64,000 nucleotides of DNA, from NCBI GenBank assembly GCA_002412765.1, contig DHVR01000032.1:1-64000 (forward strand). The letters run 5' to 3'. The translations under genes were made by a program, and so were the position numbers. This document shows positions 58,821 through 64,000 of this stretch, piece after piece. The stretch's first letter is position 1. Each line of letters opens with the position of its first letter. The stretch comes from Leptolinea sp. UBA5203 (GTDB lineage: Bacteria; Chloroflexota; Anaerolineae; Anaerolineales; Anaerolineaceae). A model generated the notes under the pieces. The model had not been told where the DNA came from, searched no databases, and was given only the letters and a program-made list of their open reading frames with translations.

Positions 58821-60410
58821 TCATTGATAGGGATATCTCATGCCAGGGTGCAAATCTGTGATGATGAAACTACCCTGCCCATCTTTCGCTAGCCATATCC
58901 TTTCATAACGGGTGATGTCATCAAATAAAACTTCGCTGCCGTCCGGGTTGACCAGGGTTAAATATGCCACATAGTCCCATTCTTCACTTACATCCGCATA
59001 GATGGCGACAATTTTTCCCAGAGGCAGACACGGTACAGAATCCTCTTGGCATAAGGTGGCGAAGGTTCCCGGTAAATCGGTTGGATCCAATCCGGCGGTT
59101 ATGACCTCATCCATAGCATAGGAATTTAGCTCCGTCAGTGAGGCAGCCATTGAGTAGTCTTTCTGATTGATCGCCTCGAAATATGTCCTCAGGATCTCTT
59201 CAATCTTTACCATCTCCTCGGTTTTAGCTCCCCAAAGGGAGATCGAATACTTGGACCCGTCAAAGAATAGAAAGGATATTCCATCCTCAGAAAATAGCAG
59301 GCTGTTGGGTGGATCCATTGTCAATAGCCCTCCCAGGTTCTCCCCGGAAGAGGTGTCCAGGTACCATGTATTTTCTTCCATATCGGCAGTTTCATCCGCC
59401 ATGCCGCTGATAAATAACAAACTGCCATCGGGATTGAATTTCATCATGGTTAGGGGTTCGAATGCTGGTTTCATGCTCCAAAGTTCCGTCTGGCTTTCCA
59501 GATCAATTAATTTTATTTCCGGATTCTCTAGTGTGGAAAGGGCCGCTGTCTTGCCATCCGGCGAGATGGCTGCTGTACCGGGAGCAGTAAGAGCTATCTC
59601 GCTGATCACCAGCCAGGTGGGGATCTCATAGACGATGATTTTGTGAAGTTCATCAGCAAAAACCGTCAGACGGTTGCTTTGCTCGTTAAATGCGGGGGTT
59701 TGCCGGCTTCTCACTGTGGCATTGGGGATGTGAAAAACCTCTTTGAGTGTTGCTAGATCCAAAATCGCAAATTGAGTGTTGGCATAGATCGCCAGGTATT
59801 TACCATCTGGGCTGATGTTATTGAAGGGGGCGGATTGACCCGCGGGGTTGGTCCAGGCAGTTTGTATGGAGTTGCTGGGAACATTGTAAGCCATGACTTT
59901 GCCGTAAACTGAATAGTAAAGAATCTCTCCATCGGGTGTGAAATCGACATCAAAGGTTTTCTGAACCGGCTCAATTGGAATGGCAATGGGTGCTTCCTGG
60001 AGATCATCATCCAGTAAAATAAGAAATGAATATCCACCCATCACATCACTGCAAACTGAAACACAGCCAGTCAGAGCGATCAGTCCATTTTGGGCGTTGT
60101 AGTCCGCTGCCGAAATATCCATATTGTCAAAATCAGCACCAAAATAAGTACGTAACGTGGCAGAGAAATCGGTTGTTTTGTAGAATTCATCGGCAATTTT
60201 GGGGATTTCAGTAGGCGTAGCTGTCGCTGGAACTGAGGTACTCGTTTCTATGAGTGTTTTTTCAAGTTGCTCCAGGGTGACTTCGGCCTGGGTGATCTGC
60301 CGGGTAGGGATGGGGCTTGTTATGGAGATGGATGTCGGGGAGCTGGAAAGCGGGCTGCAGGCAGCTAAAAAGGATACCAATAAGAGGGGTAGGAAAGCGG
60401 TACGGGACAT
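58821..60410 (-). CDS. Lipoprotein with WD40-like beta-propeller repeats
   Basis: A 529-aa lipoprotein. The signal FLPLLLVSFLAAC ends in a lipobox (LAAC). A Thr-rich linker is followed by a propeller-like region with blades such as VDFTPDGEILYYSVYGKV, NISPDGKYLAIYAN, AISPDGKTAALSTLE and KFNPDGSLLFISG. A C-terminal domain (EEILRTYFEAINQKDYSMAASL) is like an NTF2-type fold. Start ATG 60,410 follows AGGAG at 7 nt. Function unknown. Confidence 0.78.
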   Translation of the reverse strand: MSRTAFLPLLLVSFLAACSPLSSSPTSISITSPIPTRQITQAEVTLEQLEKTLIETSTSVPATATPTEIPKIADEFYKTTDFSATLRTYFGADFDNMDISAADYNAQNGLIALTGCVSVCSDVMGGYSFLILLDDDLQEAPIAIPIEPVQKTFDVDFTPDGEILYYSVYGKVMAYNVPSNSIQTAWTNPAGQSAPFNNISPDGKYLAIYANTQFAILDLATLKEVFHIPNATVRSRQTPAFNEQSNRLTVFADELHKIIVYEIPTWLVISEIALTAPGTAAISPDGKTAALSTLENPEIKLIDLESQTELWSMKPAFEPLTMMKFNPDGSLLFISGMADETADMEENTWYLDTSSGENLGGLLTMDPPNSLLFSEDGISFLFFDGSKYSISLWGAKTEEMVKIEEILRTYFEAINQKDYSMAASLTELNSYAMDEVITAGLDPTDLPGTFATLCQEDSVPCLPLGKIVAIYADVSEEWDYVAYLTLVNPDGSEVLFDDITRYERIWLAKDGQGSFIITDLHPGMRYPYQ

Positions 60411-60599
60411 GACCATCTCCTAATTTATATAAATAATATCTATTATATCTAAATAAGAGACGAATGACAACAAGACCTATTGCAGCTAGGATTTTTTTGT
60501 TATCTTAATAAGCTGGATGTTTGGATTAGGCGGAATAGATACGCCAATGGATAAATAATAATTATCTCTAGTGTCAACGTTGCTGATAAAAAGAAATTG

Positions 60600-61862
60600 C
60601 TAATTCTCCAACCAATAGATGGCCCCAGGGGAATTCTTTACTTTTTGGTCCAAAACAGAGTATTCCGCAAACTCAAGATTGTTTTTCATAATCACGATAG
60701 GGCCGTCTGCTGAACCTGAAGAAGCCAAATCCGGGGAAGCAGTAAATACAATATTTGCGCCATCCGGCGACCAAAGAAATGAACCAGGATGTCCAGGCCA
60801 ATACTCCAATATATCCACTTTTTGTGTTGCTGGTGAAACAAGCAAGATTCTTTCAAAAAGAATTGCCCCTGTAGCAAAATTCCCTTGAGGGTAACCACTG
60901 GCGACAATCGTGCTCCCATCCGAGGACCAGGTAGAAGAGGCTAGATTGAAACAACTCGGAGAAATGCCCGGTTCCCCTTTTTTGTAGGCATTATCTGCCC
61001 GGATAATTTGAGCAGCACCTTCTGATGCCATAATATGTAATTCACCACATCCATTCTCTGGTTTGAGGATGGGCAGAGCAGCCCTCTGACTATTGGGTGA
61101 CCAGGCCGCAGCAGTGAAAATGGATATATCGTTTGGGCTAAGCTGTGAGTGCATGGATCCATCCACCTTGAAGATGTTGGCGGTGAAGAAACCGGAATCG
61201 GGGAAGTCCAGATCTGCCGGGGAATATATCCATTCGCCATCGGGAGACCAGGAAAGGTCGATATCCGCGTCACAAGTTGTACAGATGGATACGTCCTGAT
61301 AACCGATGCCGTGGGCGTTGTCTCCATTTATTGTTGTAATTTCAATTCGACCTATTTGCGTTTCTGGGTCATTGGTTTTATAAACCAATTGGCTGCTATC
61401 CGGTGACCATGCAAAGGCCATGGCATCTGCGACCCGGGTCAAACCAGAGCCATCCAGGTTCATGACGTATAAATCATACTGACCATCCATGAGGATAAAG
61501 GCTAATTTCTTTCCATCCGGGGAGAATTTTGGCCGCCAACAATCGTAAATAGGTGGATTGGAAGTTAGCGTTATCGCGTCCCCACCATTGACCGAAACTG
61601 CTTTGACCAAACAAGGGTCGGAGGTAACAAATAATACCATCGGGCCAGCAGGGTTTTCCAGTTTCAGTTCGGTTGGCGATGTTTCTGAACTGAGTGTAGG
61701 AATTGGCATCGATTCTTGTGTGGAAGGGAAAGAAGCGGGGTCTGTTTGTGTTGTCGAAATTGTATCTGGAATAAATGTCGGGGAATGAACAAATTGGCAT
61801 GCCGACAGATGAAGCAGGAGAGCAATAGTTAATACATAGGGGATTCCTTGAGGATTTCTCAA
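60600..61862 (-). CDS. Lipoprotein with TolB/PD40-like propeller repeats
   Basis: A 420-aa lipoprotein. Signal VLTIALLLHLSAC with lipobox LSAC. The propeller has several PD40 blades (RPKFSPDGKKLAFILMDGQYDLYVMNLDGSG, AFAWSPDSSQLVY, DLSWSPDGEWIYS, STWSSDGSTIVASGY, FLWSPDGANIVFTA). The start is TTG 61,862; an AAGGAG lies 10 nt upstream. Related in style to the gene at 58,821. Function unknown. Confidence 0.8.
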   Translation of the reverse strand: MRNPQGIPYVLTIALLLHLSACQFVHSPTFIPDTISTTQTDPASFPSTQESMPIPTLSSETSPTELKLENPAGPMVLFVTSDPCLVKAVSVNGGDAITLTSNPPIYDCWRPKFSPDGKKLAFILMDGQYDLYVMNLDGSGLTRVADAMAFAWSPDSSQLVYKTNDPETQIGRIEITTINGDNAHGIGYQDVSICTTCDADIDLSWSPDGEWIYSPADLDFPDSGFFTANIFKVDGSMHSQLSPNDISIFTAAAWSPNSQRAALPILKPENGCGELHIMASEGAAQIIRADNAYKKGEPGISPSCFNLASSTWSSDGSTIVASGYPQGNFATGAILFERILLVSPATQKVDILEYWPGHPGSFLWSPDGANIVFTASPDLASSGSADGPIVIMKNNLEFAEYSVLDQKVKNSPGAIYWLEN

Positions 61863-61986
61863 AAGTCATCTCTCCTTTAAAATTGGAGAATAATCTCACC
61901 ATCAATTTCTATCAACAGGTAGTTACATCAATCGACATATCTTTATTATTCTTGGTTGTCCGGATTTTCGCAAGGATCTTCAGGGT

Positions 61987-62304
61987 TTAATTTTTGTGAT
62001 CAAGATGTTGTGCAAATGCCAGATATTGTTTTCGATAGGCATTAAAAGCCTTCTGTCCTGCCGGTGTTAAGGCGCAACTGGTGTTTGGATACTTGCCTTT
62101 GAATCCCTTGTGGATGGCAATGTACCCCCCTTCTTCCAGTTTGCTTAAATGAGCAGATAAATTGCCCTTGCTCAAGCCCGTGGCATTGAGAAGGTAGGCA
62201 AAATCAGCGCTCTCACAAGCGGAGAGGACAGCCAGTATGGCTAACCTGGAGGGATCGTGAATTAACCGGTCCAGGTTGGCAAGATCCTTGATTTCGTCTG
62301 TCAT
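61987..62304 (-). CDS. Winged-helix transcriptional regulator (HTH_27 / ArsR-like)
   Basis: A 105-aa regulator. DRLIHDPSRLAILAVLSACESADFAYLLNATGLSKGNLSAHLSKLEEGGYIAIHKGFKGKYPNTSCALTPAGQKAFNAY is a complete HTH_27 winged helix. The start is ATG 62,304, overlapping the upstream gene's stop (ATGA), rather than ATG 62,352. It has no metal-binding Cys. Probably represses its own operon through the site at 63,014-63,036. Confidence 0.87.
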   Translation of the reverse strand: MTDEIKDLANLDRLIHDPSRLAILAVLSACESADFAYLLNATGLSKGNLSAHLSKLEEGGYIAIHKGFKGKYPNTSCALTPAGQKAFNAYRKQYLAFAQHLDHKN

Positions 62305-62972
62305 ACTTGCCCCGTCTGCATGGTCCGAATCGCGGATCTCAATGTGATCCATCCACTAATCATGAGCAGGACAAACCAGAGTAGACCAAAAACCAGGGAA
62401 GATTGTCCAAAGGTAAGCGGGATAAACAACATCAGGGTGGAGAGACCTGCGCCCACCAGGCCGAGCCACTGATACCGTAAAAGCCCAAATTCTCGTCCCA
62501 CGCCGATCAAAGTAAATCCGAATCCCCAACCGGTGGCTGCCCAAATCATCCTTAAAACAAAGCTATTCTCCACCCATCCTCTTGAACGCATGAACAGGCT
62601 GATGGAAATGCTCGCGATAATAATCACTGCCGAGAGGATGTTTACCCGGCGTGAAACCATCCATTTTGAGGCATTGACCATACCACTATTACGCCAAAGC
62701 CAGCGCTGGCGAATTTTTTTCATCAGCCAGAGCATTCCCCAGACGGCCAGGATTAAGAGCAGCATGGGCAACATACCGATCCAGGCAGCCCAGCGGCCAT
62801 ATCTTAAGCTCAAATTTCCAATGAAGGTGATCCAAAAGGGTTCGAAGCTAATCCAGGATGTCACCCCGCCAAAACCCAACAGGATGGCTAATTGAAAATC
62901 CCGCAAGCCGTCCGAAAATTCATAGCGCCGTGTCTTTTGAATGAGTTGGTCTACACTGGTCTGAGTATCCAT
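62301..62972 (-). CDS. Six-TM membrane protein, operon partner of the winged-helix regulator
   Basis: A 223-aa protein with about six TM helices. Its N-terminal RYEFSDGLRDFQLAILLGFGGVTSW is typical of small membrane proteins paired with HTH_27 regulators. Start ATG 62,972 follows GAGGTTAGG; the frame to 63,056 lacks an SD. Function is unknown; the pairing suggests that the membrane protein is the regulated effector. Confidence 0.77.
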   Translation of the reverse strand: MDTQTSVDQLIQKTRRYEFSDGLRDFQLAILLGFGGVTSWISFEPFWITFIGNLSLRYGRWAAWIGMLPMLLLILAVWGMLWLMKKIRQRWLWRNSGMVNASKWMVSRRVNILSAVIIIASISISLFMRSRGWVENSFVLRMIWAATGWGFGFTLIGVGREFGLLRYQWLGLVGAGLSTLMLFIPLTFGQSSLVFGLLWFVLLMISGWITLRSAIRTMQTGQV

Positions 62973-62996
62973 CCTAACCTCACTTTCCATAAGGTT

Positions 62997-63036
62997 AGTG
63001 TAACAAATAAGGTTTGTAATGTCAACTAGTTTACAA
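62997..63036 (-). promoter_or_regulatory. Promoter and putative operator of the membrane protein/HTH operon
   Basis: On the minus strand, TTGACA (63,025-63,020), 17 nt, TACACT (63,002-62,997). TTGTAA and TTACAA (63,031-63,036 with 63,014-63,019) form an inverted repeat that brackets the -35 box. The regulator encoded downstream is the likely ligand of this site. Confidence 0.82.
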
Positions 63037-63185
63037 TAAAGACATAACAAATTCAACCATTAAAAAAATATGAAAGGATCATTTCATCGCCTACCTGAAT
63101 TAAACATACTTACAATTCACATTGCCTCATCTGAGCAACAAAGAATTCAATAGGTGAATTTAAAGAATCCGTATCTTTGTTTTAC

Positions 63186-63932
63186 TTAACGATTCAGGAG
63201 TATCTCAAGCATTCTGTCCGGGTTGGTCAGAAAATCCCGCATGATGGTGTAATGCTCGGTATCATGATAATCCACCCGGGATAGACCCGTGGCTGAACAA
63301 GAATAGATCCAGGCATCCGGGTAAGCCATCAGGATGGGGGAGTGGGTGGCGATGATAAATTGGGAATCCGTATTGATCAGATCATGCAGGCGGGACAAAA
63401 CGGATAGTTGTCGTTGCGGGGAGAGTGCCGCCTCAGGCTCGTCCAGAATGTAAATGCCATGCCCCCCAAACCGGTTCATCATCAGCGCGAGAAAGGACTC
63501 CCCATGGGATTGTTCATGCAGGGAAAGCCCGCCATATGAATTTATCACCGGCGGCCCACCTGATTCACGGTCCAGATTCTCTATCTCCGTGGCTACATTG
63601 AAGAAGCTCTCGGCTCTGAAAAAGAAACCGTCCTTGGGACGGCGAATCCCTTTGGCTACACTGATGAAATCATGCAAAACCGAATGAGAAGACCGTGTAC
63701 CAAAATGAAAGTTTTTGGTTCCACCTTCGGGATTGAATCCGAGCGAAACAGCAATGGCTTCCAGTAGAGTGGATTTTCCCGACCCGTTTTCACCAACCAG
63801 AAAAGTCACCTTTGGATGTAGCGTAAGCTGATCCAGGCTGCGAACGGCTGGTAAATTGAAAGGATACTGTTCAAACGATTCAACAGCCGTCCTTTTCAGG
63901 CTGATCTGACTAACATATTGGGTCGAGATCAT
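63186..63932 (-). CDS. AAA/ABC-type ATPase (predicted ATPase, COG3910-like)
   Basis: A 248-aa P-loop ATPase. LVGENGSGKSTLLEAIAVSLGF is Walker A, GGLSLHEQSHGESFLALMMNRF contains the ABC-signature-like segment, IYILDEPEAALSPQRQLSVLSRL is Walker B with the D-loop, and FIIATHSPILMAYPDAWIY the H-loop. It is a compact SMC/RecF-like soluble ATPase, common singly in bacteria and sometimes in defence systems; no nuclease partner is seen here. The start may be 63,932. Confidence 0.9.
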   Translation of the reverse strand: MISTQYVSQISLKRTAVESFEQYPFNLPAVRSLDQLTLHPKVTFLVGENGSGKSTLLEAIAVSLGFNPEGGTKNFHFGTRSSHSVLHDFISVAKGIRRPKDGFFFRAESFFNVATEIENLDRESGGPPVINSYGGLSLHEQSHGESFLALMMNRFGGHGIYILDEPEAALSPQRQLSVLSRLHDLINTDSQFIIATHSPILMAYPDAWIYSCSATGLSRVDYHDTEHYTIMRDFLTNPDRMLEILLNR

Positions 63933-64000
63933 GGGTTAAGGAATCTCCGAAATCGTCTTTGAGGTTTAACAATGGTCTGGAATTTATTGGTTCTCCATTG

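Overview
The window is a stretch of bacterial chromosome of moderate GC content. The gene content resembles Anaerolineae (Chloroflexota): split gatCA/gatB, an MglA-like GTPase with many roadblock proteins, Thr/Pro-rich lipoproteins with WD40-like TolB repeats, a Tat-exported protein with an LPVHAQ motif, and many short GC-rich palindromes. This placement comes from remembered family distributions and is an inference; no rRNA gene is present to confirm it. Promoters, where visible, are ordinary sigma-70 type with 17-nt spacers, and three have an extended -10.

Bases 1-16,750 are mostly housekeeping: a lipoprotein esterase, gatC-gatA, a chemoreceptor with a C-terminal zinc-binding (CZB-like) domain, a sugar nucleotidyltransferase and an aminotransferase. 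A seven-gene minus-strand operon follows (8,562-12,247), made of one MglA-like GTPase, four stand-alone roadblock-type proteins, a DUF4388-roadblock fusion and a small Cys-rich protein. Then come gatB, glutamate dehydrogenase behind an attenuator-like leader, and a MOSC protein.

Bases 16,780-26,100 are a scarred, accessory-looking region. A tRNA-Asn gene with a consensus promoter is followed by two partial copies of its own 3' end, each with its own hairpin. Next are a truncated HNH-endonuclease fragment, a 324-bp tandem duplication, a BtrH-like gene, a MerR regulator, and an RHH-DUF433/DUF5615 toxin-antitoxin pair with a frameshifted toxin. A DEAD-box helicase with a structured leader, an inverted tRNA-Asn fragment, an AT-rich membrane coiled-coil gene and a DUF2513 pseudogene complete it.

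Bases 26,100-49,300 are mixed metabolic and regulatory genes. A LacI regulator with a clear operator precedes an alcohol dehydrogenase, and prfC and a three-cysteine arsenate reductase follow. A TetR-led operon ends in an AmpG-like MFS transporter, a dipeptide-epimerase-like enolase-superfamily enzyme and an M20 peptidase, which together look like a peptide-scavenging pathway. A REP-associated tyrosine transposase (RAYT) sits next to three palindromes that begin with GTAG. An RRM protein, a diguanylate cyclase and several small enzymes close the region.

Bases 49,400-64,000 hold a Tat-exported small protein, then an NTP_transf_5 / PqqD-like / HprK-like cassette of the kind seen in RiPP (lasso peptide) clusters but with no recognisable precursor or cyclase, and an S66 (MccF/LdcA) peptidase. 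An ECF sigma/anti-sigma pair, four lipoproteins, a winged-helix regulator with its membrane partner, and an ABC-type ATPase finish the window. Dispersed palindromes of at least four families, most starting with GTAG, occur throughout.
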